A stretch of DNA of 7,374 bases from Desulfonatronospira sp. (GCA_003563255.1 PWSL01000103.1:1-7374); one strand, 5' to 3'; positions 1 to 6,724 are shown, counted from the first letter of the stretch. Translations and numbers: made by a program. The notes: a model not told the origin generated them from the sequence alone.

Positions 1-118
1 GGTCCAGGCGGTTCAGAATATTTGCAGGCAGAAAATTCCCCAGAAGATTCAGGGCGTTTTTTCTGTCTGAAAAAACATTCTTGAATATCTTGTCGTGAGC
101 TTGTTTAATTTTTGACAT
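1..118 (-). CDS. Rpn/YhgA-type PD-(D/E)XK nuclease-transposase family protein, N-terminal part only
   Basis: The frame opens with ATG at 118-116 on the minus strand and runs off the left edge after 39 codons, so the rest of the gene lies outside. It begins MSKIKQAHDKIFKNVFSD and continues with a leucine-rich stretch around NLLGNFLP. This matches the usual opening of the Rpn/YhgA family (Transposase_31, PD-(D/E)XK fold): a short lead, then HDKxFKxVFSD, then a helix reading xFLxxxLPxxIL. Known members are DNA nucleases linked to recombination and often multi-copy. The catalytic residues would lie beyond the visible part, so activity cannot be judged. No clear Shine-Dalgarno precedes the ATG. 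The neighbouring element debris suits a mobile or accessory gene. The family call is from memory of the motif and could change with the full sequence. Confidence 0.6.
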   Translation of the reverse strand, partial: MSKIKQAHDKIFKNVFSDRKNALNLLGNFLPANILNRLD

Positions 119-207
119 GATTTGGTTTGATAATACAGCTCGTGATGCCTGTGTTAGGGGCTGCTTGAAAATGCCATAAAACGCCGGTTTAAAATTGTTG
201 TTTTGGA

Positions 208-250
208 GCAACCGCCAGCTCCAGACATAAAGGTTGATGCCGGCGGTTGC
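208..250. repeat. 9-bp inverted repeat
   Basis: GCAACCGCC at 208-216 is exactly complementary to GGCGGTTGC at 242-250, with 25 bases between. No T-run follows on either strand, so it is not an intrinsic terminator. It lies just downstream of the IstB-like tail on the minus strand and may belong to the end of that element. Confidence 0.5.
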
Positions 251-260
251 CTGTGCGGAG

Positions 261-320
261 CTATTGTTCCTGAATCTGGTCTTTCATCCTGTAGCTTTTG
301 CCTTCGATAATGTGGCTGGA
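261..320 (-). pseudogene. Probable C-terminal remnant of an IS21-family IstB ATPase
   Basis: A minus-strand frame ending in TAG at 263-261 reads SSHIIEGKSYRMKDQIQEQ. The pattern H-[VI]-I-x-x-G-x-SYR-[LMF]-[KR] is the usual end of IstB, the helper ATPase of IS21-family transposition, which normally finishes just after this motif. Only about 20 codons remain, and upstream the frame runs into palindromic and A-rich sequence with no trace of the Walker motifs. It cannot be functional. Twenty residues are little evidence, so the family call is moderate. Confidence 0.45.
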
Positions 321-357
321 GCCACAAAAAAATGGTGTCCCCAGGCTGGAGCCTGGG
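311..357. repeat. Twin palindromes sharing a GGCTGGAGCC core
   Basis: TGTGGCT-GG-AGCCACA (311-326) and CCCAGGCT-GG-AGCCTGGG (340-357) are perfect inverted repeats of 7 and 8 bp around the same CTGGAG centre, 13 bases apart. The second resembles the CCCAGGCTGGAGCCTGGGAAC repeat that is dispersed in many bacterial genomes (recalled, not searched). No T-run follows on the plus strand. The first palindrome overlaps the IstB-like tail. Confidence 0.6.
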
Positions 358-417
358 AACAAGAGCAAATATCCTGAAATTAGCAAGTACCTGATTTTAG
401 TGCCAATACGATTATAG

Positions 418-668
418 TTACTTAGAAGAATCCTTGATGGGCAGGCCTGCCAGAGCTGTACGGGATATGACGTGGTTTACCCGGTTAAATAAGATTTGAG
501 CCAATATAAATGACTGCTCAAATCTTAGCTTGAGGCGCACAGGGCATACCATGGAAGATAGCGGTTACTGAAATCACGTGCAGTAATAATAGATACTTAA
601 ACCTCAAGCAATTTAACCGGGTAGACGGTTTGACGGTCGTTACAGATAAAGCGGGCTATGCGGGGCAT
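418..668 (-). pseudogene. Y1 (IS200/RAYT-like) transposase remnant, split by an inserted element
   Basis: On the minus strand ATG at 668-666 begins MPRIARFICNDRQTVY. The frame is then broken by an inverted-repeat element, and beyond it the codons from 474 down to 421 read HVISRTALAGLPIKDSSK before TAA. Joined, TVY+HVISRTALAGLP is the typical start of Y1_Tnp transposases (MPRIAR...xYHVxSRTxL). The HUH motif and the catalytic tyrosine of this family lie further on and are absent, so the gene is both interrupted and truncated. An excellent ribosome binding site, AAAGGAGGT (682-674), precedes the ATG by 5 bases, showing it was once translated. Such transposases act on single-stranded hairpin ends and often accompany REP-type palindromes, which occur elsewhere in this window. 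Confidence 0.7.
478..623. mobile_element. Small structured inverted-repeat element (MITE-like), about 144 bp
   Basis: The ends are TACCCGGTTAAAT (478-490) and ATTTAACCGGGTA (611-623), a perfect 13-bp terminal inverted repeat. The outer TA on each side could be a TA target duplication, as made by IS630/mariner-type transposases. Inside are a 12-bp perfect hairpin (490-501 with 516-527), an 8-bp stem GCTTGAGG/CCTCAAGC (528-535 with 602-609) and a 6-bp hairpin TTACTG/CAGTAA (565-570 with 581-586). Together they would fold into a branched multi-stem structure. There is no coding capacity. It sits inside the Y1 transposase frame between the Tyr and His codons of TVYHV, which shows it is an insertion. 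Removing it with one TA leaves two extra bases relative to an intact frame, so the exact junction is uncertain. Confidence 0.7.
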
Positions 669-673
669 GAGAT

Positions 674-682
674 ACCTCCTTT
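674..682 (-). promoter_or_regulatory. Ribosome binding site of the transposase remnant
   Basis: AAAGGAGGT on the minus strand lies 5 bases before the ATG at 668. It fixes the start of the interrupted transposase frame and shows that a real gene once began here. Confidence 0.6.
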
Positions 683-768
683 AAGGCTTGTGGTTGAGCT
701 GTTGGAAGAATGGATAGCATAAGCTGAAATAAAACGCAAAAAGAGACTGTCCCCTTCTTCCATTCAAT

Positions 769-805
769 AAAAAAGAAGCCCCCGTTTCTACAGCTTCGGG
801 GGCTT
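769..805 (-). terminator. Intrinsic terminator of the tRNA unit
   Basis: On the minus strand a perfect 9-bp stem AAGCCCCCG/CGGGGGCTT (805-797 with 784-776) has a 12-base loop and is followed by C and six T (774-769). It lies 66 bases after the CCA end of tRNA-Glu in the direction of transcription. No gene stands between, so it most likely ends the tRNA-Lys/tRNA-Glu transcript, and perhaps serS read-through. Confidence 0.85.
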
Positions 806-812
806 AGTACTT

Positions 813-837
813 CCGTCGGTACTTCTACCGGCAACGG
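813..837 (-). repeat. Short hairpin in the tRNA trailer
   Basis: CGGTA/TACCG (817-821 with 826-830) closes a 4-base loop, and CCGT/ACGG (813-816 with 834-837) extends the stem across a 3-base bulge. It lies between tRNA-Glu and the terminator and may be part of the trailer fold. A competing pairing AGTAC/GTACT (806-810 with 819-823) is also possible. Confidence 0.4.
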
Positions 838-844
838 CTATGGG

Positions 845-864
845 CAACAGGATATAACCTGTTG
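845..864 (-). repeat. Hairpin just after tRNA-Glu
   Basis: CAACAGG (845-851) pairs perfectly with CCTGTTG (858-864) around a 6-base A+T loop, 7 bases past the encoded CCA of tRNA-Glu. There is no T-run, so it is not a terminator. A stem this close to a tRNA 3' end probably guides trimming of the precursor trailer, which is an inference. Confidence 0.45.
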
Positions 865-871
865 AAATATT

Positions 872-947
872 TGGCGTCCCCAAGGGGGTTTGAACCCCTG
901 TTTTCGGCGTGAGAGGCCGACGTCCTGGGCCGCTAGACGATGGGGAC
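872..947 (-). tRNA. tRNA-Glu (anticodon CTC)
   Basis: The 76-base minus-strand sequence folds as a cloverleaf. The acceptor stem is GTCCCCA (947-941) with TGGGGAC, followed by discriminator G and an encoded CCA (874-872). The anticodon stem is TCGGC/GCCGA with loop CTCTCAC, which puts CTC at positions 34-36 (plus-strand 913-911). The T arm carries GGTTCAA. The layout closely follows bacterial tRNA-Glu. It lies 8 bases after tRNA-Lys and shares its transcript. Confidence 0.96.
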
Positions 948-955
948 GCTTTAAA

Positions 956-1031
956 TGGTGGGCCGTGCAGGGATCGAACCTGCGACTCTCTGCTTAAAAG
1001 GCAGATACTCTACCGGCTGAGTTAACGGCCC
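956..1031 (-). tRNA. tRNA-Lys (anticodon TTT)
   Basis: The 76-base minus-strand sequence begins GGGCCGT (1031-1025), pairing with ACGGCCC, followed by discriminator A and an encoded CCA (958-956). The anticodon stem TCTGC/GCAGA holds the loop CTTTTAA, giving TTT at 998-996, which reads AAA and AAG lysine codons. The D arm (AGCCGGTAGAG) and T arm (GGTTCGATCC) are canonical. It is the first gene of a two-tRNA unit that lies downstream of serS and has its own promoter. Confidence 0.96.
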
Positions 1032-1048
1032 CCTGTTCGAAACGATAT

Positions 1049-1077
1049 AAGATACTCATCGGGATAGAATTTGTCAA
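1049..1077 (-). promoter_or_regulatory. Sigma-70 promoter of the tRNA-Lys/tRNA-Glu unit
   Basis: On the minus strand a perfect -35 TTGACA (1077-1072) is separated by exactly 17 bases from the -10 TATCTT (1054-1049). Transcription would start near 1042, about 10 bases before tRNA-Lys. It lies entirely in the gap between the serS stop codon and the tRNA, so the tRNAs can be made independently of serS. Confidence 0.8.
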
Positions 1078-1090
1078 CAAAAAATCCAGT

Positions 1091-2368
1091 TCATTGCTTC
1101 CTGATCTGGTCCATGCCTCCCATGTAAGGCCTGAGCACTTCAGGGATCACAATGCTGCCGTCTTTTTGCTGGCAGTTTTCAATGATTGCCACCAGGGCAC
1201 GTCCTACCGCCAGCCCGGAACCATTCAGGGTATGCACAAGGCGGCTTTTCTTGCCCTGCCTGGGCTTATACCTGATATCCCCCCGCCTGGCCTGGAAATC
1301 CGTGAAATTGGAACAGGAGGAAATCTCCCGGTACTTGCCCTGCCCCGGCAGCCAGACCTCTATATCATAGGTCTTGGCCGCGCCGAAGCCAAGATCACCG
1401 GTGCAGAGGCTGACCACCCGGTAGTGAAGTCCCAGTCGCTTAAGAATCTCTTCAGCATGGCCCAGAAGCAGATCCAGTTGCTGAAAGGAGTCGTCTGGAT
1501 GGGCAAAGCGCACCAGCTCCACCTTGTTGAACTGGTGCTGCCTGATTATGCCCTTGGTATCCTTGCCGTGGGACCCCGCCTCGGATCGGAAGCACCCGGT
1601 AAAGGCGGCATAAGCCAGGGGAAGCCGGTCTTCATCCAGTATTTCACCCCTGTGGATGTTGGTCAGGGGCACCTCGGCAGTGGGTATGAGGTAGTATTCC
1701 CAGTTTTCCAGCTTGAACAGATCCTCTGCAAATTTCGGGAGCTGTCCGGTGGCGGTCATGCTTTCACGGTTGACGATCATGGGTGGCATGGTCTCCTGGT
1801 AGCCGTGTTCCCCGGTCTGCACGTCCAGCATAAAATTTATAAGGGCCCTCTCCAGGCGCGCTCCCCAACCCAAGTAGATGACAAACCTTGATCCGGTCAT
1901 TCTGGCTGCATGCTCAAAGTCCAGCCCCCCCAGTTCAACGCCCAGGTCCCAGTGCTCCCGGGGCTGAAAATCCATGGGGGGCTTTTCTCCCCAGGTCCTG
2001 ACCTCCAGGTTGTCCTCCTCGCTGCTGCCCACCGGCACATCCTCGGCCGGGATATTAGGCACTGTCAGAAGCCACTCCTGTACCTGCCTGTCCAACCCTT
2101 TAAGCTCACCATCCAGTTCCTTGATGGTTTCGGAAAGCTCGGACAATCCTTCCAGAGCCTGGTCCGGATCGCGCCCCTCCCTCTTGGCCAGAGCCACTTC
2201 CTGGGATGCCTGATTACGCCTGGTCTTGAGTTCCTGTACTTTACGGGTAAGTTCCCTTCTTTGCTGCTCCATCTTTAGAAAGTCATCCAGATCCTGAGCC
2301 GCACCCCTGTTTTGAATGCTTCTGGCCACTACCTCAGGATTGTTTCTGACAAGTTTTATATCCAGCAT
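1091..2368 (-). CDS. serS: Serine--tRNA ligase (SerRS)
   Basis: This cytoplasmic class II synthetase charges tRNA-Ser (and tRNA-Sec where present) with serine using ATP. The 425-residue length is normal for bacterial SerRS. Residues about 27-100 form the charged, heptad-like N-terminal coiled-coil arm that grips the long variable arm of tRNA-Ser. The catalytic core shows TAEVP at 230-234, motif 2 as [14 protein letters not shown] from residue 260, EISSCSN at 348-354, and motif 3 as [14 protein letters not shown] at 382-395. The start is set at ATG 2368, giving [10 protein letters not shown], the family's standard beginning, with AAGGAG 8 bases upstream. A longer in-frame start at 2479 would add 37 unrelated residues and is rejected. 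It diverges from groES. No terminator hairpin follows the TGA, so read-through into the tRNAs is possible. Confidence 0.97.
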   Translation of the reverse strand: MLDIKLVRNNPEVVARSIQNRGAAQDLDDFLKMEQQRRELTRKVQELKTRRNQASQEVALAKREGRDPDQALEGLSELSETIKELDGELKGLDRQVQEWLLTVPNIPAEDVPVGSSEEDNLEVRTWGEKPPMDFQPREHWDLGVELGGLDFEHAARMTGSRFVIYLGWGARLERALINFMLDVQTGEHGYQETMPPMIVNRESMTATGQLPKFAEDLFKLENWEYYLIPTAEVPLTNIHRGEILDEDRLPLAYAAFTGCFRSEAGSHGKDTKGIIRQHQFNKVELVRFAHPDDSFQQLDLLLGHAEEILKRLGLHYRVVSLCTGDLGFGAAKTYDIEVWLPGQGKYREISSCSNFTDFQARRGDIRYKPRQGKKSRLVHTLNGSGLAVGRALVAIIENCQQKDGSIVIPEVLRPYMGGMDQIRKQ

Positions 2369-2421
2369 CAGCTGCTCCTTTATGTCGGAAAAATTTTCGC
2401 GGAAAAAAAGATGCCTGCCCC

Positions 2422-2447
2422 AAAAAAGGCTGGATGTCAAACCAGCC
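2422..2447 (-). terminator. Terminator-like hairpin in the serS leader
   Basis: On the minus strand GGCTGG (2447-2442), an 8-base loop and CCAGCC (2433-2428) are followed at once by six T (2427-2422). This is the form of an intrinsic terminator, 54 bases before the serS start codon. A perfect -35-like TTGACA lies in its loop (2440-2435), but no good -10 follows at the right distance. It could attenuate serS or stop transcripts from the CIRCE region. The 6-bp stem is short, so its strength is uncertain. Confidence 0.45.
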
Positions 2448-2497
2448 GGCCCTGAAAATCCCGCCTGACAAGGATACAAAAAAAATTATTAAAAATG

Positions 2498-2524
2498 TTA
2501 GCACTCGGTCTTGACGAGTGCTAA
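2498..2524. promoter_or_regulatory. CIRCE operator (HrcA binding site)
   Basis: TTAGCACTC (2498-2506), nine bases, then GAGTGCTAA (2516-2524) is a perfect match to the CIRCE consensus, the target of the heat-shock repressor HrcA. The symmetry extends outward through AAAATG/CATTTT to 17-bp arms (2490-2506 with 2516-2532). It lies about 65 bases before groES and overlaps the groES promoter, so bound HrcA would block RNA polymerase. hrcA itself is not in the window. Confidence 0.96.
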
Positions 2525-2539
2525 CATTTTTATTATATA
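2511..2539 (+). promoter_or_regulatory. Likely groES-groEL promoter
   Basis: TTGACG (2511-2516) matches the -35 box at 5 of 6 positions and, after exactly 17 bases, TATATA (2534-2539) serves as -10. The -35 lies in the spacer and right arm of CIRCE, an arrangement that fits repression by HrcA. The start point would be near 2546, leaving a leader of about 45 bases. Other -10 registers are possible in this A+T-rich run. Confidence 0.6.
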
Positions 2540-2590
2540 TCTCAAGTTTTCAACAAAACCAAACAAAATTCTATAATGGAGGTAAGGATT

Positions 2591-2878
2591 ATGAACTTGA
2601 AGCCGTTGCATGACCGTGTATTGGTCAAACGTCTTGAGGAAGAAGAAGTGACCAAGGGAGGTATCATCATTCCGGACACAGCCAAGGAAAAGCCCATCAA
2701 AGGAGAAGTTGTGGCTGTAGGTCCCGGCAAGACGGGTGATGACGGAAAAAATCTGCCCATGACCGTCAAAACCGGAGACATCGTCCTGTTCAATAAGTAC
2801 GCCGGCACAGAAGTCAAGATCGATGACATAGAGCATCTGGTGATGCGTGAAGACGACATTTTGGCCATTATCGATTAA
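2591..2878 (+). CDS. groES: Co-chaperonin GroES (Hsp10)
   Basis: GroES forms a heptameric lid that caps the GroEL cavity during ATP-driven folding in the cytoplasm. The 95-residue length is standard. It opens [14 protein letters not shown], carries the mobile loop ending in GGIIIPD (residues about 17-29) that contacts GroEL, then [14 protein letters not shown], and ends EDDILAIID. The start is the ATG at 2591, 8 bases after GGAGG (2578-2582). An upstream ATG at 2576 overlaps that ribosome binding site and would add five atypical residues, so it is rejected. It is the first gene of the CIRCE-controlled operon, 37 bases before groEL. Confidence 0.98.
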   Translation: MNLKPLHDRVLVKRLEEEEVTKGGIIIPDTAKEKPIKGEVVAVGPGKTGDDGKNLPMTVKTGDIVLFNKYAGTEVKIDDIEHLVMREDDILAIID

Positions 2879-2915
2879 CATAATACCCATTCAGATATTT
2901 TAAGGAGGAATTTAT

Positions 2916-4568
<1,653 letters not shown>

Positions 4569-4598
4569 CCTCCCTGCCGTCGGCAATAATATATAACA

Positions 4599-4629
4599 AG
4601 GACCGGGTCAGTCACCCGGTCCTTTTTTT
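4599..4629 (+). terminator. Intrinsic terminator of groES-groEL
   Basis: AGGACCGGGT (4599-4608) pairs perfectly with ACCCGGTCCT (4614-4623) around a 5-base loop, and seven T follow (4623-4629). It lies 30 bases after the groEL stop. The T-run overlaps the stop codon of the converging hydrolase gene. In the minus direction the hairpin lacks a T-run, so it may end that transcript only weakly. Confidence 0.92.
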
Positions 4630-5389
4630 ATATCTCCACTGCCTCTCCTGGTTCCGGCATAAAGCCCTGTACCTGTTCCTTGTGCAGAAAGCTTTGAAGC
4701 TGGTCTTTATGCCTGCGTCGCTCGCCGCGCTGCATGTGGACCAGAGCTGCCTGACGGATATCTGCTGTACGCACCATGGAGGCCACCTGCTCTGCGCTGT
4801 TGTGCCCAGCCGTATGTCCCTTCAGAGTAAAGGCCTCGCAGATGGCAAGGTCGCAGCCCTGCAGCTCCAGCCATGCATCCTGCTGCAGCCTCCCGTCCCC
4901 GCTGTAAAATAACGTCTTGCCACCGCTTATGAACTTTATCCCGAGACATGGGACCGCGTGCTCTACAGGCAGGGCTACAGCCTCTACACCTGCCAGCTGA
5001 AGCATTGCCCCGGGATAAGCCTGTTCGAAAATAATCTCAAACCCCAGACGATCCCATTTACCAGGATAGGCGAGTTCCATGGCCTTTTTTACAGTTTCAA
5101 AAGTGTCAGGGCCTCCGCCCAACTGCAAAGGTCTGGACCTGCCGTGCTCGCTGATGCGAATTAAAAGTTGCGGCAGTCCAAGGAAATGATCTCCATGCAG
5201 GTGCGAGATCCATACTGCGTCGAGTTCCAGTGGATCCGGCACCAGTCTCCAGTATGCTGGAGCAGCGGTAAATCCGCAATCCAGAAGAATCATCACTGTT
5301 GCGCCATTATTCTTTGCCCTGACCAGGATACTGGTGTTGGGAAGGTTCTCGTCAAAGGCTTCCCCAACACCGCAAAATAGAGTCTTCAT
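4628..5389 (-). CDS. RNase Z-like metallo-beta-lactamase-fold hydrolase
   Basis: This 253-residue cytoplasmic protein has a full two-metal ligand set: SHLHGDH at 62-68 (His63, His65, Asp67, His68), His144 in PVEHAVP, Asp165 in YSGDGR, His196 in GHNSAEQ, and His218 in ALVHMQ. HLHGDHFLGLP, the late HNS motif and the final VH are typical of the RNase Z/ElaC branch, which includes tRNA 3' endonucleases and phosphodiesterases. It is about 50 residues shorter than E. coli RNase Z, with little room for the tRNA-gripping exosite arm, and its N terminus reads CGVGEAFDENLPNT instead of the usual GTG...P loop. The substrate is therefore uncertain. The start is ATG 5389, 4 bases after GGGGAGG; an upstream in-frame start at 5485 adds residues overlapping the preceding gene. 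It follows the unknown gene by 16 bases, so the two are probably one operon. Confidence 0.85.
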   Translation of the reverse strand: MKTLFCGVGEAFDENLPNTSILVRAKNNGATVMILLDCGFTAAPAYWRLVPDPLELDAVWISHLHGDHFLGLPQLLIRISEHGRSRPLQLGGGPDTFETVKKAMELAYPGKWDRLGFEIIFEQAYPGAMLQLAGVEAVALPVEHAVPCLGIKFISGGKTLFYSGDGRLQQDAWLELQGCDLAICEAFTLKGHTAGHNSAEQVASMVRTADIRQAALVHMQRGERRRHKDQLQSFLHKEQVQGFMPEPGEAVEI

Positions 5390-5405
5390 AGCCCCTCCCC
5401 GGTCC

Positions 5406-5891
5406 TTAACCGGGCCTGTCCGTATACAGCCAGGAGGCGGGGGGTGTTTTACCCTTGAAAAATTCCTCCACTCCGGCCCGGTCATCTGAATGTACCTGAA
5501 GGCTGCTCAGGGGCAACGGCTTCGCCCGGCCGCCGAAAACCTTCAAGGCCCGGTCAAAAAATTCCCCCTGCACAAAACAGGCCTTTATCCTGACAAAGCG
5601 TCCCAGTCCCTCCCAGGTGGTGCGAAGTGCGACCATATGTTCTCTGTCCGGAGGACAGGTCAGTATGTTGCCGGTCTTGATGAGTGCCTTTAAAACCCTG
5701 GATGGCAGCACTGCCGACCAGGTTCCCAGGTTCTTCAGAAGCAGTGGTTCCAGGGCCAGAAAATAGTGCTCGTCAATGCGGCAGGCCATGGAAAAGCCCG
5801 GCACGTTTAAAATATGATCGTCCAGCCTGTACTTCTCCCCCAGCACTCTTTGCAGGTCCCCTGCAAGTTCTGTATAATCTGTAAGTGTCAT
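5406..5891 (-). CDS. Hypothetical protein, 161 residues, unrecognised
   Basis: I do not recognise this family. The protein is soluble-looking, with no signal peptide or membrane segment. It opens MTLTDYTELAGDLQRVLG and has an aromatic/hydrophobic middle (EHYFLALEPLLLKNLG, residues 41-56), a central region with TCPPDREHM (78-86) and a basic/aromatic segment with RFVRIKACFVQGEFF (98-112). It ends SWLYTDRPG. Three cysteines (37, 79, 105) do not form an obvious metal motif. The start is ATG 5891, 7 bases after AAGGA; a GTG at 5906 would add five residues and is less likely. It lies 152 bases after rex and 16 bases before the RNase Z-like gene in the same direction, so a joint role with that hydrolase is the best contextual hint. 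Promoter evidence is weak: TACAAT near 5970 has no good -35. Confidence 0.75.
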   Translation of the reverse strand: MTLTDYTELAGDLQRVLGEKYRLDDHILNVPGFSMACRIDEHYFLALEPLLLKNLGTWSAVLPSRVLKALIKTGNILTCPPDREHMVALRTTWEGLGRFVRIKACFVQGEFFDRALKVFGGRAKPLPLSSLQVHSDDRAGVEEFFKGKTPPASWLYTDRPG

Positions 5892-5985
5892 AAAAGCATC
5901 CTTCACCAGAGCAGTTTATTCCTCACATGCACTCAAAGCAGGGGGCAGGCATCCCTGCATAAATTTATTGTAAGCATTCAGGAGG

Positions 5986-6013
5986 TGCCGGAACCGGCAT
6001 GGGGACTGTCCCC
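5986..6013. repeat. Two abutting palindromes between rex and the hypothetical gene
   Basis: TGCCGG-AA-CCGGCA (5986-5999) is followed after one base by GGGGAC-T-GTCCCC (6001-6013). Both are perfect. No T-run follows on the minus strand, so this is not a classic terminator for rex, although it could stabilise the transcript end. The second palindrome recalls the GGGGAC...GTCCCC arms of the long hairpin at 7264-7347 and a GACTGTCCCC fragment at 745-754, suggesting a dispersed REP-like family. Confidence 0.6.
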
Positions 6014-6043
6014 AGGCCTGAGGTCGGGGGGGAATCGAAATGA

Positions 6044-6697
6044 TCAGAAAAGACCCTTGATCTGCTTCTGGGTGATATTGAAGGCCACTGAGAACATATG
6101 GTGAATAAAATCTACATACTCTACGGATACGTAATCCGGAGCTGTTATCCTTGCAGGGGCGAAATTGACGATTCCCTTGATCCCGCCCTCGATCAGGTAG
6201 TTGGCGGCTCTCTGAGCTCTTTCCGGGGGAGTTGTGATCACCCCTATTTCCACGTTCATCTCCTGGGTGCTTTCAGGCAGTTTGCTGGAACAATTGACTT
6301 CAAGTCCTGCAATTTCCTCGCCTATCTTGAAGGGGTCGCAATCAAAGGCCGCTACAATGACAAAGCCTCTTTTGCGCAGCATATTGTGCCGTAAAAGGGC
6401 ACGACCCAGATTGCCCACGCCCACCAGGACCACGTTCCAGTTCCTGTCCAGTCCCAGGCTTTGTCTGATGGCTCCGCGGAGCTCATGAACATAATAGCCC
6501 ACCCCTCGAACGCCGAATTCGCCGAAGTAAGCCAGATCCTTGCGTATCTGGGAAGGATTTACCCCGCACAGGTGAGCCAGCTTTTCAGATGAAATGACTT
6601 TCAGTCCCTGCTGCTCCATTACTTCCAGTTCCTGTACATAGACGGCCAGCCTGGAAATTGTGGCCCGGGGTATACGTTCAAATTTTAGATAGTGCAT
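6044..6697 (-). CDS. rex: Redox-sensing transcriptional repressor Rex
   Basis: Rex is a homodimeric DNA-binding repressor that senses the NADH/NAD+ ratio; NADH binding releases it from operators of energy-metabolism genes. From ATG 6697 it has 217 residues, normal for the family. Residues about 8-75 form the winged helix, with IPRATISRL and the recognition segment CGVNPSQIRKDLAYFGEFG(V). The Rossmann domain follows with GVGNLG at 93-98, AAFDCDP at 117-123 whose acidic residues contact the NAD ribose, and ITTPPERAQ. The C-terminal swap helix includes NFAPARI and IHHMFSVAF. A GTG at 6718 would add seven residues; neither start has a Shine-Dalgarno. ATG is preferred because a Rex-box-like palindrome occupies the bases between the two. 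It lies directly after the atpE terminator. Confidence 0.95.
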   Translation of the reverse strand: MHYLKFERIPRATISRLAVYVQELEVMEQQGLKVISSEKLAHLCGVNPSQIRKDLAYFGEFGVRGVGYYVHELRGAIRQSLGLDRNWNVVLVGVGNLGRALLRHNMLRKRGFVIVAAFDCDPFKIGEEIAGLEVNCSSKLPESTQEMNVEIGVITTPPERAQRAANYLIEGGIKGIVNFAPARITAPDYVSVEYVDFIHHMFSVAFNITQKQIKGLF

Positions 6698-6714
6698 AGT
6701 GAAATTTTTAACAA
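6697..6714. promoter_or_regulatory. Candidate Rex operator at the rex start
   Basis: Read on the minus strand, TTGTTAAAAATTTCACTA matches the Rex-box pattern TTGTGAAA-WW-TTTCACAA at 16 of 18 positions, and both mismatches lie in the half-site ends. It touches the rex ATG. Rex genes are often self-controlled, so this is probably an autoregulatory site. The consensus is recalled from the literature on Rex regulons; binding is not shown. Confidence 0.65.
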
Positions 6715-6724
6715 TCACCGTCAG

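Larger units (their letters stand above)
119..417. other. Gene-free stretch with mobile-element debris
   Basis: There is no intact gene here. Reading upward it holds a TG-starting segment near 152 that could be an insertion-sequence end, a 9-bp inverted repeat at 208-250, a short frame resembling the tail of IstB at 261-320, two adjacent palindromes at 311-357, and A+T-rich sequence up to the transposase remnant. It reads as overlapping fragments of old insertions upstream of the Rpn-type gene. The element boundaries are inferred, not proven. Confidence 0.5.

Noticed and set aside
640..834. A 64-codon minus-strand frame
   Set aside because: It runs through the tRNA-unit terminator and into the start of the transposase remnant in another frame, with no sensible protein features.
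1094..1891. A 265-codon plus-strand frame opposite serS
   Set aside because: serS is certain from its class II motifs, and the opposite frame shows no domain.
2369..2479. Extended N terminus of serS starting at 2479
   Set aside because: It adds 37 residues absent from the family, translates the terminator-like hairpin, and ignores the good ribosome binding site before ATG 2368.
2369..2500. T-box or other riboswitch in the serS leader
   Set aside because: The leader is too short and lacks the T-box sequence and specifier loop; only a simple hairpin with a T-run is present.
2576..2590. Earlier ATG for groES
   Set aside because: This ATG overlaps GGAGG, which is the ribosome binding site for the standard start at 2591.
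5986..6043. Intrinsic terminator for rex
   Set aside because: The palindromes are strong but no T-run follows on the minus strand.
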